A stretch of 64,000 nucleotides of DNA from Montifringilla adamsi (GCA_017590115.1 JAGGNK010008337.1:2792912-2856911); one strand, 5' to 3'; positions 45,446 through 58,020 are shown, numbered from the stretch's first letter. The notes: generated by a model from the letters alone, not told the origin. A program made the numbers and translations.

Positions 45446-46300
45446 GAAGGCAGCAGCCCACCTCCCCAGGTGTTGCTGGGGTGCTTTTGGGCATCCCGCT
45501 GGTGTTTTGGGAGGTTTGTTGCCCAAGGGTCTCGCAGTTTGCCTTTTGAGGGATGGTTCTTCCCCAGGACAAACAAAAACTCCATCCCCGGCATTCCAAA
45601 TTTGGGTGTCTCCTCTGCTGGCTGTCCCAGGGTGGTCCCTGAAGGGATGTCACATTTCTGCCATTCCCCCAGAGCAGAGTCATGTGTGGAATTTGAACAT
45701 CAGGATAATGGGCCTTGGATAATTTAGCTTCTTTAAATGTTTGTAAGTATTGCATATAAATGCCCAAATTGTGGTTGGAAACATGACAGAGATTCCTACA
45801 GTTTGCTTTCACTCTTACTTCCTTTCATTTAACTACTTACAATAATGCACATTTGGTTTTTGGTGGCAAGTCCTTCTTGGGAATTGTTTTTCTTTAGGCC
45901 ACACAGACCAGAGGGTCGAGGCAAGGCTGGCCTCTTGCAGAACCCGACACCTTCATGTTTGTGCTGTGGAAGAAAGCTTCAAATTTATCATTGACCAGTC
46001 TTAAAAGACAGTGCTAAAGGTGAAATAAGTTTCCTCAAAGCTGCCATACAATGAGTTACAAAAATAATTCTTTTTTTTCTTTTTTAAATAATTAGAAGTT
46101 CCCTTCTCCTCTAATTTCATTGCAGATATCTCAGCCATGTGTTGAGTATTTTTGTCCAAAACAAGCCAGGGGAAACACCCTTTCATAGGGTGTTTGTGCA
46201 CACCTGCTAAATACCTTCCCATCCTCTGCTTTTCTATTCCAAGGCAATTCTTTACGTGCCTAAACCCCAGTTTGTTTCAAGCCAGCTTCTGAAGATGCTG
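45446..46300. other. No gene recognised
   Basis: Mixed composition, with a T-rich run near 46070-46086. No recognised gene. Overlapping frames at 45300-45800 on both strands reflect GC-rich sequence. Confidence 0.4.
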
Positions 46301-46413
46301 AGGCTTAATTCAGAGCAGTGTTTAGCCATGTGCTTATCTTTAAATAGTCCCCCAGCAGTCACGTTGCGGAGGCAATATTAGACACATGCCTAACTCTCTG
46401 CTGACTCGAGCCT
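46301..46413. mobile_element. Old terminal-inverted-repeat element (MITE-like remnant)
   Basis: AGGCTTAATTCAG-AGCAGTGTTTAGCCATGTG (46301-46332) is an imperfect reverse complement of 46374-46413, whose complement reads AGGCTCGAGTCAG then GAGAGTTAGGCATGTG. The element is about 113 bp with arms of about 35 bp. The words CATGTGCTTA and ATAGTCCC are reminiscent of an abundant amniote palindromic repeat seen in reptile genomes (CATGTGCTTAA..AGTAGTCCCAT), recalled from general knowledge. I give no family name. Confidence 0.6.
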
Positions 46414-46740
46414 AAAAGGCCTAAATATCCAAATAATTAGATTAATTTGTGGCTTGATAGTGGAAGACTTTTGGCCTAGGAAATGAGAATGCAAAAAGTA
46501 TGTAAAGCAGTTGCAGATGTGCATTTCCCAGCGAACTTGGAAGAGACCACGAGGCAAAATGTTGATACTGGGCGTGCAAGAATGTCTGAACATTAAAGTG
46601 CTTTAAGCTCCTTTAAGAAGTAGCTTGGGTGCAAACCAAAGCTCGGGTTTAAATTGTTTCCGCAGCAGAAGCAGAGAGGCTCAGAGCTTGCGTTATTTAT
46701 TTTTTTTTTAAGGCACTGGTAACTTCAGGGATTTTCCCAT
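46414..46740. promoter_or_regulatory. Candidate regulatory element beside the inverted-repeat remnant
   Basis: AAATAATTAGATTAATTTG at about 46430-46448 carries two homeodomain cores. CpGs persist near 46533, 46550, 46572 and 46663 within complex sequence. The run from the inverted-repeat remnant into this block suggests an old element lying in or co-opted by a regulatory region. Function is inferred. Confidence 0.4.
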
Positions 46741-48479
46741 GTTTATGGTTTAACAAGAAGGGAGCCAAGTGTGCTGTGGTTAATGACATAAGCATGAAAA
46801 TAGAAGGATGAGGGAGATCCGGACTTGCAAACCTCTTTGGGGATTTTGGGCCAGCCAAATGACCCTCTCAGCAAAGAGGGTGGGCTGCTGCCTTCTCTAG
46901 CTTGCTCTCCATGAGCTTCTGGCAAGCATTGCTGCTCAGCGCAGGAAGGGTCTCCAGGAGACCAATGCCACATCTGGGCATTGCTGAGATAAAAACTTAA
47001 AATCACCCAGAAAGAGAGGAAGGGCCCAAGCTGCTTGTTTCCAGTTGCACAGGAAGATCTGTCACAGACCAGGGGCATGGAGAAGGTGTTTGTGGCAGGG
47101 GTGGTCATGCCAAGTATCTGCTTGTCTCTCTCCGTGAGGCTGGAACGGGAAGCCTAGTTTGGAAACATAACTTTTTTCAAGGTGTGTGGTTTAGCAAGTC
47201 TTGAAACCTCTCTTGAGGTGGAAAAGCCTGTATTTATTCATACATTGTGAAGTGGTCTTAACTGGCCATGCTAGGAGTATTTTCCACTTATTCACAAAAC
47301 TAAAACTCTGGAAACCAACAGCTTCTTCCAAGGAGGAGCAACTCTCTCTTGGGACTCCTGGGGTTATCTGCACAGTGTTTGAAGTGGCCCCAATTTCCAG
47401 CCAAATACTCATTCAGTTGCTGAGCACACTCTGTTTGTGTGTAAACTGATGTCATTCTGTGCCCTGTGGGACTTTAGGCCACTTCCCAACGGGGTGATCC
47501 CACACCATGTCCATGGTTTGGCTCCATCTGTGGTTGGTTTAGTACCTCCCTGCTGGTCTGCACACAACTCATTTCTCAGTCTGCCTTCAGCATTGAATTA
47601 TTCCAGCATCTTCCAGGCACTCAGCACCTCTCTTTCCCAGATGGGAAAGGCTGTGATCCCTCTTGGTGCAGCCAGAACAGGCTTGGCATGTCCCCAGAAC
47701 TGCAAATACTGGAGCTGTGGCAATTCCTTCAGACCCAGGGGGCCCTGCTGTGGAGCTGAGGCTCAGGAGTGTCCCTGGACGAGAGCTGCCTTCCAGGAGA
47801 GGATTTGCTCAAGGGGTGGTTGTGCAGCAAAGCTTGCCCTCCCTGAGGATAAACCCTCCTGGAGAGGCAGCTCTGGGAGGTGCAATTTGCACCTCTCTGC
47901 GCAGGCAGAGGTGTGAATTGAGTGAGGAAGCTGCCAGGCTTTGCTTCCTGCTTGGGAAACCACCAGGATTCTTTTCCACCGGGCAACAAGGAGAAAGGGA
48001 CATTCATTTTTGCCAACACCAATTCTCTGTCCTTGCCCAAATTGTTTTTCTGGATCCTGGGAAGCAGGTTTGTGGGTGACCCAGCACCTCCTGCCCTGCT
48101 CCTGTAGGATGGGACTGCATCCCTGGGCTGGACTGAAGGTGGGAGAAGTGATGGGCCTGGGTGGCAAACCTCACTTCTCTGCCTTCACTCCTTAAAATTA
48201 CTGATAGTCCTTCACTGTTTTGGCTGATAATTGTGTGCAAAATCCTGCTTTTTAAAAGGTAGCAGAGATTCACAAGTTAACACTAACCCAGTGTGGTTTT
48301 ATTTGCAGAGCTCAGTGGTGGCAGAGTCAAGTTTTTGTTTTTTTGTTTTTTTTTTTCTCTAAGTTGTAAAATTGCTCAGGAGTAACTGGGAAATACTTTT
48401 TCTGACAGGAAACATTACACCTATCTTACCTGTTCACATTCACAGGATGCTCTGAGCACAAAGGAGGGCATTTAATGAA
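46741..48479. other. GC-richer interval without recognised gene
   Basis: Chance open frames up to 159 codons overlap on both strands (47437-48200), none recognisable. A T-rich tract lies at 48332-48360. One short palindrome is listed separately. Confidence 0.35.
47877..47895. repeat. Perfect 9-bp inverted repeat GAGGTGCAA/TTGCACCTC
   Basis: The two arms are exact reverse complements around a single T. The arm words (AGGTGCAA, TTGCACCT) also make up the palindrome at 28172-28197, but in the opposite arrangement. Shared words could reflect one binding specificity or chance. Confidence 0.9.
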
Positions 48480-49130
48480 TCCATCAATTAAAGAAAAATC
48501 ATGTGCTTTCCATGATCAGATTCTTATTTCAAGGCCAAACTCTATTCAGCCCAGAATCCCCTAGCAGATACAATTTTAAAATATAATATCAATTGTTGCA
48601 TACAGATATATTTTTAAAAGAGATATTGGGTAAAAGGTATCAATGCCTGTATTACACAAAGGTAGAGATGCAATGAATGCTTTTGCAGAATTTTTTTTTT
48701 TAAGAATCTCCTGCCAATTTGTCTGTGTTCATCATTTGCTCTTTTAAACAAAAGTTAGAGAAATTATTGCTAGCAAACAAAAATCTATTTTAGACAAACA
48801 CAGTATGTCCTCAAAGATCCAGTTTGTCGTGCTGGTAGTCTCATTGGCTGTGATTTGTATATTAAAAAGATTTTAATTGCCCAGGTAAGTGCCTGCACCT
48901 GCTAAGACATTGAATATTAGAGCACTTTATTCTAATCTCTTATAATATAGGGCACACTTCACCCATAAAATTATTCTCTACACAATTACAGCTCGGTTTT
49001 GCTGAGGTAGAAAGTGCAAGTTAACTGTTTGGTTTGCTCATTATTATTAAAATCATGCAAATGAGGACCATTAGGTACCAGTTGTGTAGTTAACCACTCA
49101 ATAGCCTGGTGACTGCTTTTCCTCCCCACT
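48480..49130. promoter_or_regulatory. Candidate regulatory element with POU octamer
   Basis: An exact octamer, ATGCAAAT, lies at 49055-49062, next to CTCATTATTATTAAAATC. The rest is about 650 bp of AT-rich, complex sequence with a short T run at 48691-48701. No open frame of note. The octamer is a strong POU-family site. Enhancer activity is inferred. Confidence 0.5.
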
Positions 49131-51589
49131 GCAGGTGATTACAGGGGTGGGCAGTGAGCTCTGGGAGTGTGAGGAGCAATATTACATGTTATATTGCCAC
49201 CAGTTTTCTGCAAACTGCTGGGTTTTCTCATGCATCCTCTTTCCATTTAACTGGGAAATCTGTGGTTTCAAAACACAGATCTGTTCTGAATCAGAACAAC
49301 TGGCACAAAGTTTGAAATTGCCTGTAAAAAACACATTTCTGGGACACGCTCTTTTGAATTAGTCAAAATGTTCTGGTTCAATAAATCAAAAGGTTTCATT
49401 CCAATTCAGTATTTCTTTTATAATTAGGGATATAATGCAAAGTAACAGTTCAGAACAGCTTTTTCTTTGGCAATGAATAATTGACTTGCTCTGTTCCAAT
49501 GAAATTTAATTTTAGGGTTTATTCTCACCAAAACACCATGGTTCAATTTTTGTTCTAAAGGAAATTCTATCAGAACATGCTGGCTCGTGCAAAAAGTTCC
49601 TATCCAACAAAATGGTGTTTCCTGATGGAGAATCTTTTATCCCAGCTGCTTTGACCAGCTCTAAAGGTGGTCCCCAAATCTCTAAACAAAACAAGGTTAT
49701 TCATTACTCTTCCTCTTATACCTTTATTGAAAGAATCCCATGCAGCTTAAAAGGGAAAATCCCATGCTCTGAAGTCCAGAACTCCAGGGCCTTCAGCAGA
49801 GTTGCTCCAGGAATAAATCTGACTCCCCAGTTTTCATCCAGGTGGGTTTATTTGGATATCACAAGGTAACTGTGTGACCATAAATCCTTTTTTGTATTTA
49901 TGGTTCTTGCAGGCAGCTCCTGCAGGTCCTGATGGGAGATGCTGCAATTATCGGGGTGATTTGTTTTGTTTTGTCATACGTGAAGGAGGAAATAAATAGT
50001 CATAATCTTATTGGTTTCTAACCCAGAAATGTTGGTGCTGGATGCACACACAAAGGTGTTGGAGAGAGGAACCAGAACCTCCTGGGTTCAGGGTGAGTTT
50101 CCACCCGAAGCTGGGCTTACACTAAGGTCTGCCACGTGAGAGGCTCACACAGCCATAAATGCAGGATCTGACATTGGAAGTAAATATCTTCAGACAGCTC
50201 CTTGCCAAAGTGGTGAAATCCATCCTCAGCAGATGTGGCTTCCTGGCTTCTTTAGGAGCAAAAAAAATTCAAGATGTCTCCTGTAAGGATAGACAGGAAA
50301 GCTGCTGGTATATGCATAGGGGAAATCTCTGGGATGTTTTAAGTGGAAAGAGTAATGGCATGAAACTGAGCTAAGGAAAACTTCAAGCCATGGAAAAAAT
50401 AATACAGGCTAGTGGTCTGTGGAGTGGTCTCCTGAGAGATCTAGGAAAGCCATGCCACGCTGGCCAGTGAAAACCACAGTGGGAATAGACTAAAGAAAAA
50501 TATTGTAGTTGTCAGCAGGATGGACAAGGTGCCCTGTGGGATTTTCAGAGTGATTCAAGGAGTACTTGTTTTCATGTTTTGTTTCCTAATTGGCCAAAAC
50601 ATATACAGCAGACTCTCACAGGACAGTGCTGAGCCAAAACTCTTGCTGAAGTCAGATGAAGAACTTTTGAGGCTGTCCTGTTGGAAAATGTCCACGGGTG
50701 AAATTGTGGGAGGTACGATGTGTGAGAAATTCCCACCAAAATGCTCATTTTGCTGTACATCCTCCCTCCCTCACAGGAGACACGTGTGTAATTAGCAATT
50801 GCTTCCAGTAAATGGCTCTCTGATCATGATGAAAATCCAATTTGGAGGAAATTGTTGTAAAAAAACACAGTTTCTGGCTGGGCCCTCATGATAACAAGTG
50901 CCTGGCTGGTGGAGCACCTCTGATTCCAACTGAGTGTTGTTGTGTAAAGGGTTGGCTTTGGGGATTGTCTGCCCCAAACCAGCGTGGTGGGGGGAAGGAA
51001 GTGCCCTCCTGAACGGGGCTGATCTTCCACTCTGTGGCATTTCACTTTTGTGCACCGTGGCCACGTGGTGGTTGGAGGATACAACCCCTGAAGAAGCCTC
51101 TCCAAAGCAGCTCTCGTTCTGTTTTTCTTTTTCCTCGGAGTGATTTTTGTCTCGTGATGCGCCGCTGATGTGAAGTCCTTATTGTTAGGTGTCCCACGGG
51201 GAACATCCCTCTTCCCTCTCGCCAGCTGGATTCTGGGCTTGGCGTAACTGAGGATGGAAACCTTTCTCCCATTTACTCCGTTCTTTGGGAGACTTTACTG
51301 CTTCTTCAGACCAACACCATCTCTCCAGTGTCCCTGTGCTGCACAGGAGGAGCCTTGCCTGCTGTGCTGCTCCTCAGTCTCTTGTCCCATGTGTCACCAG
51401 GGGTGCCTGTCCTTGTCCTGCTCTCTCCAGGCCCTTGGTGGTTGCACTCACACACAGGAGCAGCTCAACACTGGTAATTCTGGCAAAAACGGGTTCTGGC
51501 CACCTTGGTGTTGAGTTTTAGCCCCTCAGGGCTAAAATTGCCATGTTACTGAGCCTCCCAAAGTAAGGGGAATACACTGAAAGTTCATA
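49131..51589. other. Interval without recognised gene
   Basis: Mixed filler, AT-leaning at 49360-49740 and GC-richer at 51000-51520. The stretch 50160-50470 has the uneven look of an old transposon remnant but matches nothing I can name. No coding frame is recognisable. Confidence 0.35.
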
Positions 51590-51960
51590 CTGTTTTGCTA
51601 CTACTTTTATTATTATTATTTTCAACAAGATCATTATTCTGTGACCGCATCCCTAGCTGGTGAATCAAATCTGCAGGCACAATAGCTCCTTGCAGGCCAT
51701 TTCCCCCTTGGTTCCTTTTCTAAATCATAAATATTGCAGATTGTGGAGGAATTCTATAAACAAAGAGGTTCATATCTGAGCTCATCAGGACAATGCTATG
51801 TTTATATAAACTGCTACTTGTGGTGAGGGGGTATATGACAATTTTTTTATTGCTAGCAAAGGACATATTATTCAAATATATGTAGGGAAAATAAAATGAG
51901 CTCGATAAAATTGGGATGCCCCTAGCAATCAGAGTTTCACTTTAAAATAACAATAATAAT
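51590..51960. promoter_or_regulatory. Candidate regulatory element with FOX-type sites
   Basis: ATAAACA, a FOX core, lies at 51776-51782 in TATAAACAAAGAGG. GTTTATATAAAC, a perfect 12-base palindrome of FOX-like half-sites, lies at 51800-51811. A short ATT run opens the block at about 51609-51622. The sequence is complex and AT-rich. Function is inferred. Confidence 0.45.
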
Positions 51961-53379
51961 TGAAATGCCATTCTGCTCACCTGCACCACAATCAGTGCTG
52001 CACTCCTTTTGGAAGTGCCAGAAGTTCCTTATTTTGTGCAGGTGGTATGTCTGTGGTGGGTGAGGAGTTATCCCAGCTTGGGGTGGGCTGCTTGGGAATG
52101 GGCTGGGACATCCCACCCCACCGATGGATGGGCAGCCCTGTGCTGGGATCTGGCTCCGTGGGGCTGCTGCTTCCCAGCTCTGCCTGCTGACCTCGGTGCT
52201 TTTATCCAGAGTAACCACACGTGCATTTATCACGCGACTTTATGAACAGTGAAGGTTTATTACGTTGCACTTAAACCTCGTTTAACCTTTTCTCAGGAAG
52301 CAATGCTCTAAAGTGGGATTGCAGGAGTTGCAAAATTCTGCGGGGGCTTCCCGGGCAGGGTGTGTACAAGCTCACCCCAAGAGAAAATGCAGGTACAAAC
52401 CCCACATCTGTTGTCTTCGTCGTTCTGCTGTGAGGAAAAATATTGCAGCCTAGGAAAGATTTATGGGAAGACATAACTTTGTTTTTTATATATTTTTTTT
52501 AATTTCCAAATTAATCATTGGCTCAAAAATATGTATCTCTCCGTCTTGAATGGTGGCACTTGCAGCCCCAATATCTCTCTATGCAGGTGGCCTTGGGGCA
52601 GTCCTCAGGCCCAAAGACCTCCTGTGAGCTGTCACACTGCTCAAAAAGCTCCAGTCCTGCAGGGAAAAGGGAGAAATAGAAAGCCGGAGCTGAGCAGTAC
52701 AGAGAGCTTCCTGGCAGGAGCAGTGCCCCAGGGGAGCAAATGCAAATCCCGTCACTTGGGATGGTAGAAACTGGAGTGAATGAAGTTCCAGCCTAAAGAT
52801 AGCAGGGAAGCATCCTTCACAGGTGAGGAAGGGGCTTGGGAGACTCCCAGGCTGGGTAGTCATTTTCCAAGTGTACTTCCAGTGATTTACATTTCTATTC
52901 TGGATCAGCCCTGAGCTTGGAAAATGTTTGTGTCATTTGGAAGTAGAAAAACACGATGGAAAAAATGTGACGGGTGATCAACTGCACTTAGTGAAATTGC
53001 AAAAATCTTAATTCTGGCAGAGGAAAAAACCCTCCACTTTTGGTTTCTTCAGAGCCAAAAAACTTTATAAAATTAGCTTTGATCACCTCACACCTGATGT
53101 CCCCTCTACCTCCTTGGACATCTTCTCTCATAGGAGTTGTAAACACAAAAGTTCCTGACCATCATCAATGAAGACATTTCTTAGAAAGCCAGAGCCCCTG
53201 AAAGAAGCAGCCAAAAATAAACACATCTTCCAAGTGGGTGGGAAATGTTGCCAGAGGTTGATAGGAATTTTCTGTAGGTCTGGGAGTGAGTAGAGGGGTT
53301 GTAGGAATTGTATTGAAGGTGCTTGAGCCAGAGAGTGCAGCTTGCAAGGCAACCTGACGATGGCATCAATAATTTACCT
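51961..53379. other. Interval without recognised gene
   Basis: GC-richer at 52030-52200 and 52560-52860, AT-rich at 52480-52520. No recognisable gene or repeat. CpGs at 52219-52290 are slightly enriched in AT-leaning DNA. Confidence 0.4.
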
Positions 53380-54130
53380 CGTGGTATGACTGAGATGGGT
53401 TGAGTCTTCCCAAATCAACCTAGAGGTAAGCAAGAATGTGCCATAACAGTGTGTTTTGAACCACAGGATAGAGGCTTAATTGATTTGCTCTTTATTCTTT
53501 GCAAAAGACAGCTGAATGTCAAAGGTCTTTCTTTTGTGAAGTAGTGGAAAACCCGTTGTCAAACAACCTCTACTCATTTAATAATTTATCCCATTTTGTA
53601 AAAGAAAGGCAGCTGACACGCACTAAATCTAGTCCATGTTTAAATTACTGCATTGAACAATAATAAGAGGAATGAATAATCTAGTACATCTATTTAAAAT
53701 TAAACATATATGAAACTGTTTTTCCAAATGATCACCAAGGGCTATAGTTTAAAGGCAGGACAGAAACCACGAACAGAATGAAAATGCCGAGCAGTAGTTT
53801 GCAAGTGGCAGCAGAATTATTTATTCTATTTTTTCTATACATAAGGAATAGAGCTAAATGAACAATGTTTAAGCATGTCAGAATTTCATCAATTTTGCAT
53901 GAGCATTCACAAATATCCTGGTGGGGGTAATTGCTTGCAAATACATTTAAACTAATGATATGTTATGTCCTTACTTGATATAAAACTATTAAAAGATACG
54001 TTATTGCATTTGACAATGCCATGAAGCTGGGTCAAAGCTTAATGACAGATTTCTGCTTTCGAAAATTAAGATATACTCTGCTGGAAGCAAATATTTTGTA
54101 AAAATAAAAGCCATCTACTATGAAAGTTTG
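53380..54130. promoter_or_regulatory. Candidate regulatory element, long AT-rich block
   Basis: About 750 bp of AT-rich, repeat-free sequence contains TTTAATAATTTATCCC near 53577, TTTTGCATGAGCATTC near 53892 and GGTAATTGCTTGCAAAT near 53926. CpGs are sparse but present (53552, 53620, 53787). Its length and unbroken complexity resemble strongly conserved non-coding DNA. No coding frame is present. Confidence 0.45.
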
Positions 54131-55219
54131 ATCATTGATCTAAGGTTGCATTTTGGTTTCTCCAACCACTGGGCTTGCAAAAGGAGAGGAAAGGGAGATT
54201 CCATTGCAGAGGCAACTCTGGAAGTCCCAGTGTGGCTCTTGCACATGCAGCAGGAGTTAGGAGGCTTGTCTGAGACACCCAGTGGTTTTAACAGTCCCAT
54301 TGGAGACTTGCAGTGAAGCTGGTGCACCTGCTGGTGAGAGTGCTTGGTTTTCCTGTGGGAAGAGCGAGAGAGTTTATTCTAGCTGAAGTTGAATGTGCTG
54401 GGGAGACTTTTTAGCCTGAGAAGAAGTTCAGGAAACAGGCACTGGTGGCATCAAAAGTCACTGAGGAAGCCTGATAGGCTGAGGTTGGTGTGAAGAGTTT
54501 GTTAAGGTCTGGTCATTGCTCAGATCCCTGTCTGAAGTATCCCTGGCTGGTTCAGTGTGGCAGGAGTGTGCCATGGAGAAGCTCTGTGGGCATCAGCTCT
54601 TAATTTGTGACACTGTGCTGCAATTTCAGTTATTTACTGAAGGTTATATTGCGTATGAAACATTTAGAAAATTAAGTGCCCCCAGGAAGCAGCCAGGCTC
54701 CTTCCACCAGGCAATAGAAAATTTTTGGGGCAGTGCAGATGCCCGGGAAATACTGTGTTTTGTCCTAGGAGAAGCCATGGGACATTATGATTGTAAAAGA
54801 GAGGGACACTGATCAACTTTTACTAATGGCTTCTGGGTGGTGTGAATTTTGTGGTGATGTGAAGCTCTGTATCCATAACAGCAAAGGAAGTATTCCTTGT
54901 GGAGGACAATGAATCCCACAGAGATGCAGCCACCCTCTGCCCAGCAGCAAGAGGAGAGGCACCAGGAATGATGTAAACCCTCATTTGCCCCACCCAAAAA
55001 GCCACCTCAGACTGTTGTGATGGCCGTGGAATGGAGCCTGGATGGGTCCTGGCCCATGCTGGGGCATCTGGAGGGGGTTTCAGCAGCTGCTTGGGGATGT
55101 TTTATGGCTTTTGCCACAGCCGGCGGTCTCCGCTGTGTGGCAATCCTGAAATATCCCTTCCCGTCACCTCTCACACTCCCTTCCACTCTGAATTGCTCTG
55201 ATTCCCAACATCATCGAGG
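54131..55219. other. No gene recognised
   Basis: GC-moderate filler with frames up to 98 codons, none recognisable. No repeat or motif cluster. Confidence 0.4.
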
Positions 55220-55700
55220 ATTATTATAACCTCCCCTCGTAAGGTACCATAAATTTTATTATAAAGCACGAATTCTTGGGCTCCCCAGCCCCATCTTGCA
55301 GGGAGACAGCACGCTGTAGTTCTTCCGCTCGCAGTAATGTGAGCAGAGAGCTAATGAAGATCTTTATGTAAATTTTCCAGCTATCAGGTGAGATCTTCAC
55401 ATCGAAATCTGTCACATGTTATAAAAATTCTTTATGTTATCAAATGCTAATGATAACTCAGAACACAGAGCCCACGGAGGAGCTTTGAAATCCTTCATAA
55501 AAACTGCATTCGGCCCCAGCAACCAGAGCCTTGGATTTCTACTCCGACTACTCCAGTTTGTAATTAGCATAGTGCAGGCTTCTCTGCCCTCTGAAACCAT
55601 AATGTTAATTACAAAAATTACACTGTGTTTAAAAGTGCAATTAAGAGACTGTGCTGCACAAAGGGAGCCGTGGAACCTCTTTGCACACTTTGAAGCCAGG
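55220..55700. promoter_or_regulatory. Candidate regulatory element with GATA dyad and TAATTA cores
   Basis: GTTATCA (55436-55442) and TGATAAC (55451-55457) are exact reverse complements, each carrying a GATA core. TAATTA occurs at 55561-55566 and 55606-55611. CpGs are retained near 55331, 55402 and 55511-55545. A 94-codon plus frame crosses it without protein similarity. One of the more motif-rich blocks; function is inferred. Confidence 0.5.
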
Positions 55701-56431
55701 TCACAATGCAGCCCATGAAAGAGTCCGAGGCTCGCTCCCTGCTAAAGGCTTGGGAAGATCATAGGGAGAGCTCAGCTAAAACGAGCTCCAGTGGGCTCTG
55801 CTCAGCCCTTAATGAATAATATTCTTCCTTGGGAGGGAAAGTGGAGAAAGGCAGAGGGTGGGGGGAGAATATTAAACTAATTAAGGACCTGATCCTGCCG
55901 TGGTTCTTGTATCTGCTTGGGATGGCTGCTGCAGTGGGGAATAAGTGCAGGATCAGGCCTTGGGAGGTCACGGTGCAATCACAGCTGCAAGCAGCCTATG
56001 ATTGCCTTGGTATTTACACAGCCCCTGAAAGAGAAAAAGCCTTGTGTTTCCTTGTCTTTGCTGTATTGAGTAACTTGGAAAAAATTTAATTTTGCTGTGC
56101 TGGTCTGCAGCCTAGAGGGTTTGCTCTGCCCTGGGGAACTGGGGTGTCCCCTGTGGTTTGGGTGGCGCTGGGTCTCATTCTGGTGTTTGCCATCGAGGGA
56201 GCCCTTGGTCCTGCCCTTCTCAGCTCACAAAGGGAGGAGAAAGCAGTTCCAAAGTATTTGTGGAGGGACACAAAAAAGCTGGAAAGCTGAATTGTGCAGT
56301 GCCAAATGTTGCATGAAAGACTTGCAAAAAAAGCAGATTAAAAAAATTTTTTTGACCTCCTAAGTCACTTGATTATATGAACTTTGGTAGTCCCCTCCAC
56401 CAAAGACCTTTCAAGCGCCTTGCAGAAGGTG

Positions 56432-56447
56432 TTAATTAATTAATTAA
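56432..56447 (+). repeat. (TTAA)4 tract
   Basis: Sixteen bases of TTAA repeat, containing overlapping TAATTA homeodomain cores. It may be a short microsatellite or a small cluster of homeodomain sites. Confidence 0.95.
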
Positions 56448-57085
56448 GACCCAGAGCACCCCTCTGTGGTCACTATCTGCACACCAGCTTGTACAAAGAG
56501 AAATTGAGGCACGGCCAGTGGCAGGAAGGGATGTGGGCAGCTGCACCCAGGGCAGGAGAGCCCCTGGAGCATCATCTGTTCCTTCTGCACCACCAGAAAG
56601 CTGCTCTTGTGCGTGTGCCTGGCTGAAAGAAACCAGCATCCCTGTGGCATCGGCTGCCGTGGGTGTTTGGGAGGAGGGTACTGTGGGGAGCAAACACCAG
56701 ATCCCACCGTGTCAGCCCTCTGCTCCAGCAGAATTCCAAGGCCACCTGCCAGCTCCAAGGGCACAAAGGGGAGCTCACAGTGCCTCTCCTGGGGCAGGAT
56801 TAGGTCATGGTGCCCTGGGAAGGCTGTGGGCCTGGTTCTGATATGAACCACAAGCCAGTTCCTTCAATTTTCCAGTAACTCTTCCATACAGCCTCATGTA
56901 AAAAAGCTTCAATAACTCTTCAATAAATCATCCAGCTGACCTTTTCCACTAAAAATGAGCACTGCTATAGGTGATGCTGAGAGTGTGTGTGTGGTGGGGG
57001 CATGGGAGAAGGCAAGGGGGAGCCCAGCTTTGCCAAGAAACTTCAGTGCAGCCAGCAGCCTTGGGTTTATTTTGCTTTGGTGTTT

Positions 57086-57101
57086 AAAAAAAAAAAAAAA
57101 A
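57086..57101 (+). repeat. Poly-A homopolymer, 16 bases
   Basis: Sixteen consecutive A following TGTTT. Low-complexity only; no retroelement body was recognised. Confidence 0.95.
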
Positions 57102-58020
57102 TCCTCTTTCCTTCTCTTTGCCTTCTACCTGCCCAACTGGTTATAGACCCAGACAGTTTACATATGTGATCCTTCCTATTTAGAAAATTAATGGTGTTTT
57201 CTGGCTCCAAATCACAGCTTGTGGTGCTCTGCAGGCGATGAAAAACTTGGCCAGCTCCAGCAGCAAAGCAGCCATTAGAAAATTAACCCTTGGTGGCAAA
57301 AGAGCAAAGGTACCCCAGCGAGGTCCACGAGAAGTGGCAGACTGCAGCTTTCAGGTGTACCTACATATGTTAGCAATGTAAAACCAGCTCAGGCAGTCCC
57401 CCCGGAGAGTGCCCATCAAGCGTGTTTGTAGCTGGATACTGTGGAGAGGGCATGGCCATATCACTTGGCAGCGAGAGCGACCAATATGCCACGGTTTTCA
57501 TTACAGCACAGGAGAAGTGCTGTGTAGAAATTATGAATCAGAGAACGCCTCTCCCAGCTCTACCTGGCTGCACGGCGCTTGGGCGGCTGCTCGCCGGTGT
57601 TCCAGCGATTCCCCGCCGCTCCGGCCTCAGCTCTTCCCCCATCCTTCTGTTTGCCATTGGCAGCGGTGCACAGGAGCATGGATGTTGCAGAAAACTTGAA
57701 ATAATTTTGTAAAAAATGGGTGTGAGGGGGCTTGTGCATTGCTGCGTGCTCTGTTTTGGCTTTGAGAGCTCTTCTGGGTTGTGAAGCGTGGTTGTGGCCA
57801 GCGCTGTCATTGCCCCCGTCCCGGGGGGGAGTCTGGGGATGTGTGAGCAGCTTGTGGGTTTTGCAAAGATCTTGAATTTCCATGATGTGAAAGCTGTCAC
57901 TTTGTGCCAGGGGGATCAGTGGCGCTTCCCCAACTGTCCCAAAGCAGAGATGAAAATAATGTGGGGAGTCCAGAGGAGGAGTAACAGTGCAAGCTCCTGG
58001 GCAAGCAGAGCCAGGCACGG

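Noticed and set aside
56480..56520. Possible MIR-like word AAATTGAGGCACGG
   Set aside because: Only one short word resembles the family; no extended alignment.
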